Shown one piece after another: positions 32,793-42,747 of a DNA stretch of 64,000 bases. Below the pieces are notes generated by a model. The model was not told the DNA's origin. It ran no database searches and saw only the letters and a list, made by a program, of their open reading frames with translations. The stretch spans positions 37,068 to 101,067 of the forward strand of contig JANBPU010000045.1 in NCBI GenBank assembly GCA_027575805.1, read 5' to 3'. Source of the DNA: Mycoemilia scoparia. Lineage: Eukaryota; Kickxellomycota; Kickxellomycetes; Kickxellales; Kickxellaceae. Numbering within the stretch: position 1 is the first letter of the stretch; each line of letters starts with the position of its first letter. Position numbers and translations under genes: made by a program.

Positions 32793-34287
32793 ATGTTTAT
32801 TAACACTGCCAGCAAAAAAGTAGCCACTGGAGCAGCTAGACTGTTTGTAAGTGAATCTGAATTGAAACCGATTCGTACGATGGTATATATTTATTGAACT
32901 TCACAAACTCTTTGTGCTGATAACAAACCTCTTGTGTTACTTGTTCGATTGCAGCCAAGAATTTCTAAGGCTAAATTACACCAGGTTGCGCTGATTCCAT
33001 ACTCAACAGAAGAAGGACTTGATCCGCTATTTTCCCAGAGTGCCCTGGAGTTGCTTTATAATGAACGCCAGACCAAATTGATCAATAACGTCAACCGTTT
33101 GGTTTCAAGTAAGAGGAGAATATTATTGTTGACAACCTCAGCGAATATTCATGTTAAAGAGATATTAAAACCTTTCCATTAATAATTTTGGTACGATATA
33201 GATACTCCATTAGAAAACGAATCTCTGCTTTCGATTATCGGGAAAACAGCTGGCATTCCTGACAAGGCAGCTCTTTATAACAACTCTTCCCAAGCTTGGA
33301 ACAACGACTTTTTCCTTCAAACCTTGGTAAGTGGTATTCTGATGAATATTTGTGCTAATGTCAAAATACAGTCTATACGCTTAACATATATATATATATA
33401 TATATATATACCATAAAATTGTGTATCAATGGTTATATAGACTTCTGACAAGAGATCTGTTGGTGAGGATATAAAGAATGTAATCGCTATACAATTTGAT
33501 GGATTTGACATGTTCCAAATGGCCGTAAGTCTCAATATTTTGCTATATCATTGACCAGATCTAGTCAAATATTTAAAGCATACTGTATTACAGACACCGA
33601 TTCTAACTTTCAATATTATAATATTCCGTATTTTAGTTTGCTGCTAGTGCCAATAACATCTTTGGAAATGGTTGGACTTGGTTGCTCATGGATCGTGAAG
33701 GTCGACTCTCTATCACTAATACCTACAACTCTGGTAAGTATATTTACATTTTTTTGTTGATGGTGGTCAAGAAGGATTTAGAATATATGGATCATAATTT
33801 TTGAAGGGCGAGTGTATTCTAGTAAAACTGTACATCAACTTGGCTGTGATTGCCCCTATAAATATACACCCTTCAAAAATTATTACCCATATCTCTGGAA
33901 AAAATCAAATATATATGTCTGCGTATATATATAGTACCCTGTCTAACAATATACGCCATATAACTACTATAAACAATAGGCTCCCCATTCGCTCTATTCC
34001 CAACTATCACAGACTCCTACACCTTGCATGGATCTCATTCTCCAGTAGTCATTCCAACCAACACCAGTTACACTGATCCCAACACGGCACAGAGACCCTT
34101 CGGAAAGACCGCTTGGTCCTTCCAGAGATTCTACCCCATCCTTTGCTTGAATGTATGGCAAGAAGCATACCTGTTGGACTATGGACTCAACAAGTCGTCT
34201 TACATTGATAACTTCTGGAAGGTGGTCAACTGGGATATTGTCCGCCAACGCCTATTCAAGAATGTTGGCATTACCTCAAGGCCTTAA
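32793..34287 (+). CDS. mitochondrial small-ribosomal-subunit protein with Fe/Mn-SOD fold (mS42/mS43 type)
   Basis: Six exons fit with matching phases: 32793-32846, 32955-33108, 33202-33326, 33441-33524, 33637-33733 and 33980-34287, giving 273 residues. The N-terminus is basic and Ala/Ser-rich, consistent with mitochondrial import. The rest follows the superoxide dismutase fold (NIFGNGWTWLLMDREG, then CLNVWQEAYLLDYG and FWKVVNWD), but the four metal ligands of true MnSOD are replaced: Leu and Asn at the two His positions, and Asp-to-Asn and His-to-Glu in the DVWEH motif. Yeast Mrp1 and Rsm26 are such metal-free mitoribosomal proteins, so I call this mS42/mS43 rather than an enzyme; which of the two is not resolved. 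Intron 3 has an AT array and intron 5 contains a MITE copy. Confidence 0.9.
33386..33410. repeat. AT dinucleotide repeat in intron 3 of the mS42/43-type gene
   Basis: About 12 AT units lie within the third intron. Confidence 0.9.
33788..33889 (+). mobile_element. MITE-like inverted-repeat element, copy A
   Basis: A 102-bp element lying wholly inside intron 5 and flanked by TA on each side. Terminal repeats: TGGATCATAATTTTTGAAGG at the left and the complement of CACCCTTCAAAAATTATTAC at the right. The core reads CTTGGCTGTGATTGCCCCTA. It is the best-preserved copy and probably defines the family. Confidence 0.8.
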
Positions 34288-34646
34288 CAGACCACTGATT
34301 AGATAAAAGAGAATAAGACCGAGACGCCAAACCTGTTTGAAACAATTAAATATTTAAAATAGTGCACCGCGCTAATAGAAAATTGTTTAGCTTTGTCCTA
34401 TTTCCCAACATTGCTACCTGTTTATTAAATAAGATTTTATTTACTAAAGTATCTAATTACTGAGCCGAAGTTAATGCGTGGTTGAAATTCATTTATGATG
34501 ATGAAATATGAAATGACTACATGCAGGTGGTCTTCACTAATCTCAGGCTTTAATGAAACCAATGTAATTATCATTTAAGTTTTATTACCATTTAGATAAA
34601 GTTGACTGTTAATAATAAATAGCCAAGTAACAGCATTGAAAACTAT
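34288..34646. other. convergent 3' ends, mS42/43-type gene and NKAP
   Basis: A 359-bp AT-rich spacer between converging genes. Nothing else is seen. Confidence 0.5.
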
Positions 34647-36167
34647 CTATTTGTTTTTAAATTTATCTGACAACATCTCTCGGAAGTCTGCAATGATCTT
34701 GTTTTCTTTCTTAGCCTTTTCTTCCTGGTTAAAGAGTAATAGCTGCCTCTTTTCTTCAGCACTAATAACCTGGTTTTCTTTACGGATACGGACAGCATTC
34801 ATTCGATGATGTCTGCTACCACTCATTACGTATCCTGAATCCTCAAAGTGTTGTATCTGGTCACTGGACAGGCCTATTTCACCACGACGTGGAATTCGTT
34901 TACCATCCTGCACATATGCTGCCATTGCCGTGCCTTCACCCGGAAGCAGCGCACCACCATAGCTCCTTTCATTGATACCACTTGTGTCTTTTGTAGTAAC
35001 GGGCACTGGTCCAATAGGAACATCATCAAGATTAGACTTTTCTACTTCCTTTTCTACCCAAAGATCAGGGTCATCGACATCAACATTGGCATCAACATTC
35101 TCGTTGTGTTTAATAGGAGACACATTTATATCCGATTCAGAATCACTATGGTTCCTATCTCTTCGTCTGTGGCGACTAGAAGATTTCCTGCTCTGAGCGC
35201 CCTTTGAGCTACCCCTATGTCTATGTTCTCTGTGTCTATCAGCATTGCTTGGGCGGTCATCCCGATACTTGGTTTTTCTTTCTTTTCTCCTGTCATCCTC
35301 ACTACTATAGTCTGAATCCTCGCTTTCATACTTATGCTTGTGCGACCTCCTAGAACTAGACTTGCCATGTCTTGTTCGAGAAGACCTGCTTTTTCTAGAA
35401 CCACGGTGTTTCTTTTTCCTCCTTTCCTTCCGATCATCTTTTTCAGAATAAGAGTCTTCTGATACCGATGAATCTCTATGTTTACTCTTTCGGCTTTTCT
35501 TTGATCTCCTCCGATGTCTCTTTTCGTCCTCGCTCTCGGTAAGGCTATCTTCATCTGACGATCCATCATCACTGCTATTATGTGGCTTTTTATTACCTTT
35601 GCTGTTTAACTCTCTGATAATCTTTTCTTCCTCCTTGGCATCTCTCTCTTCTTCCGATTGTGTGGGAGATGGTGCCCAAATAGAAAAATTGCTCATTTCA
35701 CGCTCAGCCCGACGCTTTTCAAGATACTCAGGATCGGGTCGATCATAACTTCGCCTACCAAACTGCTGCTGTTGTTGTTGTTGTTGTGGTCGTGGTGGTG
35801 GTCTTCTTGAATAGCTTTCGCTTCTTCTATATCTATCATTTCGACCATGAGGACTGTTATCCCGATTATACCGGCTTCTTCTTGGACTACGCGAATGATT
35901 CCGGTGGGATCTTTCTCCAACATATCTGTCTCTTCCAAAATCATCTTTTTCGTATTCATGGTGTCTTCTGGAATGTGGGCTTCTCTCTGGGCTGGGAAAG
36001 CGTCTTGAATAGTCATGCATCTGCCCTCTAGTGTCTCTTTCTCGACTATACGATCTCCTGTCTTGTCTTCTGTCTCGGTAGCCTCTGTCATATCTCGATC
36101 TACCTTCATCATCTCTGGTGTTATTGTTATTGTTACGCCGGTCAGGCGAAAGTGATATCTCTGCCAT
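34647..36167 (-). CDS. NKAP: NKAP family nuclear protein (RS-rich)
   Basis: 506 residues, single exon. The first roughly 370 residues are low-complexity: Arg/Ser/Asp/His-rich (RS-like) with a run of eight glutamines near residue 132. The C-terminal roughly 125 residues hold the whole conserved NKAP domain: [74 protein letters not shown], and IADFREML to the end. In animals NKAP is a nuclear-speckle protein that acts in splicing and transcriptional repression; the role here is inferred. The start ATG opens directly into the charged N-terminus with no alternative nearby. It is convergent with the preceding mitoribosomal gene and is transcribed in tandem with the peroxiredoxin 0.7 kb upstream on the same strand. 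Confidence 0.96.
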   Translation of the reverse strand: MAEISLSPDRRNNNNNTRDDEGRSRYDRGYRDRRQDRRSYSRERDTRGQMHDYSRRFPSPERSPHSRRHHEYEKDDFGRDRYVGERSHRNHSRSPRRSRYNRDNSPHGRNDRYRRSESYSRRPPPRPQQQQQQQQFGRRSYDRPDPEYLEKRRAEREMSNFSIWAPSPTQSEEERDAKEEEKIIRELNSKGNKKPHNSSDDGSSDEDSLTESEDEKRHRRRSKKSRKSKHRDSSVSEDSYSEKDDRKERRKKKHRGSRKSRSSRTRHGKSSSRRSHKHKYESEDSDYSSEDDRRKERKTKYRDDRPSNADRHREHRHRGSSKGAQSRKSSSRHRRRDRNHSDSESDINVSPIKHNENVDANVDVDDPDLWVEKEVEKSNLDDVPIGPVPVTTKDTSGINERSYGGALLPGEGTAMAAYVQDGKRIPRRGEIGLSSDQIQHFEDSGYVMSGSRHHRMNAVRIRKENQVISAEEKRQLLLFNQEEKAKKENKIIADFREMLSDKFKNK

Positions 36168-36880
36168 ATTATGTTAATAATAGAGGTATTATATTTATCA
36201 AAAAATAATTGAGAAAATGTTTTTTGAATCTTCTTTTCCAAAACCCTGAAATTTATTTTGTCATAGCAAGCAGCGGGAAGATAATTATGGGTTATCAAAA
36301 TATAGACAATGCAACGACATCAAACCTGTATGCATGTAACCCTATGTGCAGGCTAGCTCAAGATAGAAAAGACAGGTGTATTTTCACAAGAAATGATCCC
36401 TATAATGTTTATAACTATGCAACACACATGATTTCTTTCATGCTTCCTAAACTCGCTGCACATACTCTGTGGCTGGTAAATCTGCATGACTTATGTCACT
36501 ACTATCACGCTTTTGCTCTTATTTCTGTATTACTTATCCCAACATTGGTATGGTACTTTGATTAACACACACGTACTTTGGTTTAATGGTGTAGCGCAGT
36601 TACTAGTATGCAGTTTGACTCTGTAGTAAATTTGTATTTTGACTAACAATAGCTGCTAGATAGAAAAAGTTATTTGAAGAGCGATTGAATAATCAATCGC
36701 ACTTTTGTATACGTGAGTGTATAATAGCCAAAGGTGGTCAAAACAAAGTTTTGGGGCAAGATCGACCAACCGGAGATGACAGTGATGTGGTGGTGGTGGT
36801 GGTTGTGATGATCGAGAAAGAAAGGTATGGAAAAAAAAGAGAGAGAGAGAGAGAGAGAGTTAAAAATAAACGGAGATTAT
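36168..36880. other. intergenic, NKAP 5' flank / peroxiredoxin 3' flank
   Basis: A 713-bp gap. A plus-strand frame at 36209-36565 (118 codons) is without domains and probably fortuitous. The stretch near 36587-36630 has a faint tRNA-like start but no B box. A GA array sits at 36839-36859. Confidence 0.5.
36839..36859. repeat. GA dinucleotide repeat
   Basis: About ten GA units end about 20 bp past the peroxiredoxin stop codon (minus-strand gene), so they are likely in its 3' untranslated region. Confidence 0.85.
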
Positions 36881-37465
36881 TTACTGAGAGGCAAAGAATT
36901 CCTTGGATTCCTTGAGGCTGGGCTTGATGGTAGCCTGGCCCTTCTGCCAGTTGGCGGGGCAGACCTCACCGTGCTCCTCGGTGAACTGAAGAGCCTGGAG
37001 GAGACGGAGAGCCTCATCGACAGAGCGACCGATGGGGTTGTCGTTGATCATCATAGCACGAATCTTCTGTTCTCTGTCAATCAAGAAGAGGCCGCGGTAT
37101 GGGCAGTCTCCCTCCTGGGAAAGGACCTCGTAGTCGGTGGCGACCTTCTTGGTGGTGTCGGCGATGAGAGGAATGTTCATCTGGCCGATACCGCCCTCCT
37201 TGCGGGACTGGGCGATCCAGTTAAGGTGGGAGAAGACAGAGTCGCAGGATCCGCCGATGACCTCGCAGCCGAGCTTCTTGAACTCTTCGGCGCGGTCTGA
37301 GAAGGCGCAGATCTCGGTGGGGCAGACAAAGGTGAAGTCAAATGGATAGAAGAAGAGCACAACGTATTTGCCCTTGTAGTCAGAGAGGCTGATCTTCTTG
37401 ATCTCGCCGTCAACAACAGCATCGACGGTGAAGTTGGGAGCAACGGAGTTTGGCTTAAGGACCAT
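36881..37465 (-). CDS. TSA1: typical 2-Cys peroxiredoxin
   Basis: A cytosolic thiol peroxidase of 194 residues (yeast Tsa1 has 196), single exon. The peroxidatic cysteine is Cys48 in FVCPTEI and the resolving cysteine is Cys169 in EVCPANW. The GGIG motif (residues 91-94), tied to sensitivity to over-oxidation in eukaryotic 2-Cys enzymes, is present; the C-terminal YF motif is replaced by FF (KEFFASQ). Five further cysteines are not part of the usual core, including Cys121 in [11 protein letters not shown] where most homologues lack one. Codon choice is strongly GC-biased at third positions relative to its neighbours, typical of a highly expressed gene. The start ATG leads directly into the domain. 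It is divergent from DCC1. Confidence 0.97.
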   Translation of the reverse strand: MVLKPNSVAPNFTVDAVVDGEIKKISLSDYKGKYVVLFFYPFDFTFVCPTEICAFSDRAEEFKKLGCEVIGGSCDSVFSHLNWIAQSRKEGGIGQMNIPLIADTTKKVATDYEVLSQEGDCPYRGLFLIDREQKIRAMMINDNPIGRSVDEALRLLQALQFTEEHGEVCPANWQKGQATIKPSLKESKEFFASQ

Positions 37466-38196
37466 TTTGTATGTGGATTGTATAAAGCAGGGCTTATTTA
37501 AAATGTATAGAAAAACAAAATGTTTTGTTGATGGATAACAGAGCTAACGCTGCATGTTTGGCTCGTGAGGTCGCTTTTATACCAAAATGTTGACTCTCTC
37601 TCTTTCGCTACATTTCTCCACAATGCTGTAATGCTTCTCTCACTTGCCCCATCATCAGCCACCTTGTTTGGCTCTCTTTTGTGTGTCAGAAAAAAGCGCC
37701 TGTGTGCGATGTCCACGCACACGTATGGACGATTGGCCCACTGGCCCTTGTCATTACACATAGAAGAAGCCACAGCCCCCATCAATAAGTGGATAGAATG
37801 TTGCAGAACCAAATTACTAAAGCCCTCTGTAGCAAAACCTTTGCGATTTCGTAGCCACTAGTAATCCAACAAAGCCGTGGAAATTCCGCTGCTGGGATAC
37901 TTGATTCTACAGCCAATTTAGACCAATTAAATCTTTCCTTGGCTGCTGCTCTCGAATCAACATGAGCCAGGGTGTTCCCTGGTCTGTACCTTGTTTATTA
38001 CTCTCTGAAACAAAGCACCATCATCATCATGTATGATTTTGTTTACTCTAAAGTCTGGATAAAGAGGGTCTCTGTGGGATATAAAGACGCTTTCTTGACC
38101 TAAAAAGACAAGCCCAGCGGAACACTAAAGCATCGACCGGAAAGGTATAGGCGTCGCACCACCATATAACTACTGACACAGAATTAATACTGTGAA
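37466..38196. promoter_or_regulatory. divergent promoter region, peroxiredoxin/DCC1
   Basis: 731 bp between divergent start codons. The antisense frames in it are short and unsupported. No specific operator is recognised. Confidence 0.5.
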
Positions 38197-39767
38197 ATGG
38201 AAGCCGAAATGCACATCTCTTTTGGAAAGGAATTTCCGGAGGACCTCCACCTTTTAGAGCTCAGCGATGCACTGATAGCCCAGCTTGAGAATGGATTGTC
38301 ACAAAAAGGCTCCACCGTCACTGACCAAGCGATAGAGCAGAAGTAGGTAGTTAGTGGCATTAGTCTGTTCCATACATATGTTGCTTATATATCCGCAAGC
38401 TTTGCTTATTAATTCCGTCAGACAGAGAGGGCTAACACACCAATCTACGCGCTTCTCTTCTTCTGTGTAGAACTGGGCTGGTTTTGAGAGGAAGGCCGGG
38501 AGATACTGCTGTACTCTGTGCACCAGATGACAATACATACAAAGTCCGCAAACTCCATACATCGAATTCGCTCTACGTAGTCAAAAGGCGTCATGATGAC
38601 ACCACCACCAATACCAATGCAACCACAAACACATCATCCGAAGCAGCAGAAACTAGTGCTACAGCAACTACCCAACCAACCTGGGATATAATCTCAACCA
38701 AAGATGTGGTACTCGAGCTTCTAAACAACCAGGAAAATCTGCATGGTCGTATAGGCGAAATACTTGCAAAGGATCCACGAGGTGACTACTTGGGCCCGGA
38801 CTTCGAAGCAAAGGATGTCAAAAACGCCAAATCGACGCCAAAGATAACATTCGAGACATTGCAATATAATGTCCAAGCCAGCGATGCCAGGATCCGCAAA
38901 GCTCTTGCTATGATTCCGGCAGTGTGTGTGGCTGAGGATGGTAATAGTTGGCGTAGGCTTGGTGTCAAATACGTTGTTGATACATTACTTTTGATAGCCG
39001 CATCAATGGTCGAAAATGACTGGGATTATAATGAACTTGACCTCACAGGATGTATAAGGAACCTTATTGATGATGTAGAAGAAGAGGGTAGGGGTGGTGA
39101 TGGTGGTGATGGCGACAGCGATAATGAGATGGATGTTGGTGGATCTAATCTGACACCAGAAGTCTTGAAAGCCATTTTTGAATTTTTTGGAACCCCGGTT
39201 GAAGGCAGACCCAACGTATATGCCATCCAAGGCGAAAGGGTTGCCAGATTCATGGCATCCAAAGTGTTTGATACTGAAAAGGGCAAGGATTGGAAACTGG
39301 ACGATTTCTTGGATACGTGGAGAAGCGTGACTCCGCCACTGTTCCATTCGCATATACCAAAACCTGGAAGCATAACTGATACCAGCCAAATATCAAAGTC
39401 GCTGCTAAGAGATCTTGCGTACGCGACTACTGGAAGCGTTGCAACAGGCATTATCTTACACCCCTTTCCTCGAGATAATCTACCTCTGGATCCAGTGGCA
39501 AGATTTAGGGCGCTGTTTTCTGCAAGACCAAAGTGGACTAGGCCTGAAATTGAACCATTCCTTGAGGATTTGGTATTACCAAAATTACCCAAACCATCAT
39601 CATCATCATCATCATCAGTACCAGCGCCAGACACCGCAAGCATTACTGAACCAATTTCCAAAGACCCCAAGGTCAAAAAAGAAATCGATGTGCTTTTGCT
39701 GAAATATACCAGAAGCGCAAAGAATGGGCCAAATGGACAAGCCGTGTTGTCTTCAAGAGTACACTAG
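38197..39767 (+). CDS. DCC1: sister-chromatid cohesion protein Dcc1
   Basis: A subunit of the alternative clamp loader Ctf18-Dcc1-Ctf8-RFC. Two exons: 38197-38342 and 38471-39767, phase 2 junction (codon AA|A, Lys), 480 residues (human about 393). The first exon supplies the N-terminal helix ending in EQK; the second opens with TGLVLRGRPGDTAVLC, followed by the expected TYKVRKLHTSNSLYVV signature of the family. A run of Gly/Asp codons (about residues 245-265) and a Ser run near residue 425 are lineage-specific insertions. The C-terminal winged-helix region is recognisable at WTRPEIEPFLEDL and LLLKYTRS. It is divergent from the peroxiredoxin gene and convergent with RAX1. Confidence 0.93.
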
Positions 39768-40179
39768 TCCAAAACAAAAAATCCATTTGAGTTGATACCT
39801 TTACTGCTAATGCAATGTGTGTTTAGTTTTTTTTAATTTCTGCAAAATAAAATGTTTGTAAAGATTTGAGAAATTTATTTAAAAGCTAAAACAGATCATG
39901 GAAATAAGTAGTGAAAAGTCGGGAAATGCGTCATGGCAAAAGCGTGAAAGATGAGCAGGGGATATTGTTGGGATTTCGGATTGGTGGGGAAAGGAAAACA
40001 GGAGATATATGACTGTAGCAGGAGTTTAGTATTTAAAGCCAAATACACCGAGAAGCATGCATTTGAGAACAACTCAAATGTTTATTTTGAGTTAGATCGA
40101 TTACCCATTGTTGATGGGTATAAAAAAGAGGCTATTATTTCGGGGGTGGGTGGGAGAGAACATACACACGCGATAGAGA
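39768..40179. other. convergent 3' ends, DCC1/RAX1
   Basis: A 412-bp spacer, AT-rich at its left. A plus-strand frame at 39951-40220 overlaps the RAX1 stop and looks fortuitous. Nothing else is recognised. Confidence 0.45.
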
Positions 40180-41868
40180 TTAGAGACGATGGCCAGGAAC
40201 AGCCCAAAAGATTATTGTAATTGCTATTGACAATATAATGGATATAGAGAGAAGAATAGCTGCTTTGCGGTAGTGGAGCTCACGGATATAGCTTATTCTG
40301 ATCGAATATGACTTTAGTGGACGCAGTTCCGACCTACTAATCAGCGTGAGCCAAGGGTCAAAGCGTTCAAGGCCAGCAAATACCCAACTCCATCCCGGAA
40401 TAAACCCGGCAAGTGGTAAAAAGCGCCATCCCTTCGGCGTCACATTTAAAAATATCAGCGAGAATTCAAATACAAACGAAATGAACAATAGTAGCAAGCC
40501 AAATGTGAACCGAGGTAATGGAGACAGAGAGGTTATATTGTGTATAGCGCATTCCCGGAGGAAGCGTGGGAAGGATTCATCGCGAAGGGTGTGGTAAACT
40601 TGTCGTTTGACCAAATGGAATATTTCTGGATCAATTCTGTCATACTGTTCTAGGCCTTCACCAATGGTGTTGCGGATCTCGCTAGGAACTGGGATTTCTC
40701 TTGGGGAACTATCGACGAGATACCGATAGTACAGGTTTTCGGCTGATGCGCGGATAGTGTCCCTTGTAACTTCAAGAACGTGCTTCTCATTGTTGAGGGC
40801 AAGTGATGGCCACGGAGCCTGGCAGAACCCGTGCTGCATACAGCGGGGAGCCGGACCAGTTCCAGCTAAGGCCGTTTGCCTTGATACCTCTGTGAGGTGC
40901 GGGTCGTTGGTGACTTCAAAGTTGAAATTATCAGAGTTCATTTTGGCTGCACCTTCAGGGTCAGACTCAATGATCCTTTTGCTTATGTAGTATAATGGAA
41001 GAATAGGCTCGGCCATTCCGACTTCTGGGTCATCTGACGCCGCGCTATTAGAGCCGTCTTGATTGTTGCTGTTATTTGGAGAGTCGTAGTCCAACTGCTT
41101 TACATACAGTCTGCAAAGCTCTTCATGAGCCGACAGGTCTAGCCAGAACTCTAGGATATTCTCGCAGTGCTCAACGTCTCTTAAATATGAAAAATAGTGG
41201 TAAAGGCACAGAGGGAACCCGCTTCTTCTAGCAAGCACATCATCCAGTGTGGGCAAAGATCTAAACAACTTTCTCGACCAGTCGGTATTTGATTTCGGAA
41301 ATGCAATCCCAGAACAGGGCTTTGGAATAAGAGTCATGTGAGGGTTCCATAGATTTGGTTTGCTAAAGCTGTAGAGACCGTTTGGCGATCCCAGCCTGCT
41401 ACTACTCGCTGCCCCCTGCTCCTCAATAGCATAATGCGACTGCCTGTATGCCGGGTTGTCCTTGTTTAAGAATTGCCCGAAAAAGTTAGATGAGCCCTCG
41501 ACATCGGCAGATACAACGCTGACGTGCCTAGTGGGGTCGAATGTGCGTGGCTGTCTGGTGCGTAACCTGCCAGGGTCTGCGGCTTCCCCTATCGACGATA
41601 TCGCATCGTCATAATGAACACTTTGTAGAGCATCCCTGCGTGCTTCGTCGGATTGGAAATCGCTTCTCAGCTGGAATGATTGCACTGCGTTGGTGCTTGT
41701 GTTATGTGGCGAGGATGCGGTTGCAAATGGATTGTTGCTGTTTGAGTGCGAGTCCGTTGTCTGACCATTGCTAAACATCAACGAATGCTCCAAGCTGTCA
41801 CGCTGGCCAGTCGACGAAGTGTACGACTGCCGTGTATTTGATAAGTGGTCTCGCCTTCCGTCGTACAT
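40180..41868 (-). CDS. RAX1: RGS-domain membrane protein, Rax1-like
   Basis: 562 residues, single exon. About residues 1-190 are disordered and Ser/Asn-rich. An RGS-like domain follows (about 195-435: PTLDDVLARRSGFPLCLYHYF, then NILEFWLDLSAHEELCRLY, and later IFHLVKRQVYHTLRDESFPRFL), interrupted by a roughly 100-residue insert. The C-terminal roughly 120 residues hold three hydrophobic segments (about 450-470, 478-500 and 537-558). RGS plus a membrane tail is the Rax1 layout; Rax1 with Rax2 marks bipolar bud sites in yeast, and in filamentous fungi relatives sit at growing tips or septa. Whether it acts on a G-alpha subunit is not known from sequence. It is convergent with DCC1. Confidence 0.88.
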   Translation of the reverse strand: MYDGRRDHLSNTRQSYTSSTGQRDSLEHSLMFSNGQTTDSHSNSNNPFATASSPHNTSTNAVQSFQLRSDFQSDEARRDALQSVHYDDAISSIGEAADPGRLRTRQPRTFDPTRHVSVVSADVEGSSNFFGQFLNKDNPAYRQSHYAIEEQGAASSSRLGSPNGLYSFSKPNLWNPHMTLIPKPCSGIAFPKSNTDWSRKLFRSLPTLDDVLARRSGFPLCLYHYFSYLRDVEHCENILEFWLDLSAHEELCRLYVKQLDYDSPNNSNNQDGSNSAASDDPEVGMAEPILPLYYISKRIIESDPEGAAKMNSDNFNFEVTNDPHLTEVSRQTALAGTGPAPRCMQHGFCQAPWPSLALNNEKHVLEVTRDTIRASAENLYYRYLVDSSPREIPVPSEIRNTIGEGLEQYDRIDPEIFHLVKRQVYHTLRDESFPRFLRECAIHNITSLSPLPRFTFGLLLLFISFVFEFSLIFLNVTPKGWRFLPLAGFIPGWSWVFAGLERFDPWLTLISRSELRPLKSYSIRISYIRELHYRKAAILLSISIILSIAITIIFWAVPGHRL

Positions 41869-42363
41869 TTTTAGTTGTCTTTGAATATGCTAAGTTGCCA
41901 AAACTATAAAACAAATGCATTAAAAATGGTTATTGATGATGTTTGTTGAGGTTTCTTGCTGTTAAAGTATGTTGAAGACCAGCATTGAATAAGTCAGGCC
42001 TTTTGAATCACACAGATTATATGCAGACCCGAGTTATAACAAGTCCCGGCTTTGCTATTGCCTGGCGCTGTTCCTCACTAGGTGAAAATATATAGCATAA
42101 CAATACTTGGAGGAGGAGGCACTTACATTACTTGGCAGGAAATTAGACCAGCTACTCAACAACAGTGTTTGACCCAACTCTTAATTTAGTAAATTATCCT
42201 GGTAAAGTATTTTGACCTTGGTAAGAAATTGTGCTTATGGTCTGTAAAATAGACAGGGATAACTTAGTCGAATTTTCAATCGTTTGCCTGCAACGTGTTT
42301 CGAATGTTCAAATTGTTTGTGTGTATGGTAAATTGGCTAGCACAATTGAGCCTGTGCAACAGC

Positions 42364-42372
42364 TATATAAAG
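42364..42372 (+). promoter_or_regulatory. TATA-like element upstream of a small ORF
   Basis: TATATAAAG lies about 120 bp before the ATG at 42493 and could support transcription of that small frame. It is also on the outward strand from RAX1. Confidence 0.4.
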
Positions 42373-42492
42373 CGGAGGAGTGGTAAATAACAGAAATAAA
42401 TGCAATTAAGAAAAGGCTTGGAGAATTGAAGCGATGCAAAAATAGCAGACAGCCAAATTCGTTAGAAGACTAGTAAGTAGGAGGAAGAAGAA

Positions 42493-42747
42493 ATGGTTGT
42501 TGTGAAGGACAAGTTTTACAAGCCAAGTTCTTGTCTCGGCTTATGCAAGAGTTGGTTTGGATGCAAAGGAGCTGCAAACGAGGCGTCAATGTATGGTGGT
42601 GTAATAAGCTGTATACAACTGGTGTTTACAGATGAATGGTATGATGATCCCACCGAAGCTCGACAATACTTTTGGCCTATGGTCGTGGTAGCACAGCAAA
42701 CGGATTCACAGTGGAGACTATTGAGAGTAGCTATTCTATTAACCTAA
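42493..42747 (+). CDS. doubtful small Cys-containing protein
   Basis: An 84-residue frame with ATG in fair context and a TATA-like box about 120 bp upstream. It has a Cys-rich patch near the start (SSCLGLCKSWFGCKG) and a varied C-terminal half (DEWYDDPTEARQYFWPMVV). There is no signal peptide, membrane segment or family I recognise. It may be a real lineage-specific small protein or chance; length alone does not decide. Confidence 0.25.
   Translation: MVVVKDKFYKPSSCLGLCKSWFGCKGAANEASMYGGVISCIQLVFTDEWYDDPTEARQYFWPMVVVAQQTDSQWRLLRVAILLT

Noticed and set aside
32793..34287. Functional Fe/Mn superoxide dismutase
   Set aside because: All four metal-ligand positions are substituted; the sequence fits a mitoribosomal relative.
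36587..36640. Sequence with a faint resemblance to the start of a tRNA-Gln (GGTTTAATGGTGTAGCG)
   Set aside because: There is no B-box (GGTTCAA-like) and no closing acceptor stem downstream.
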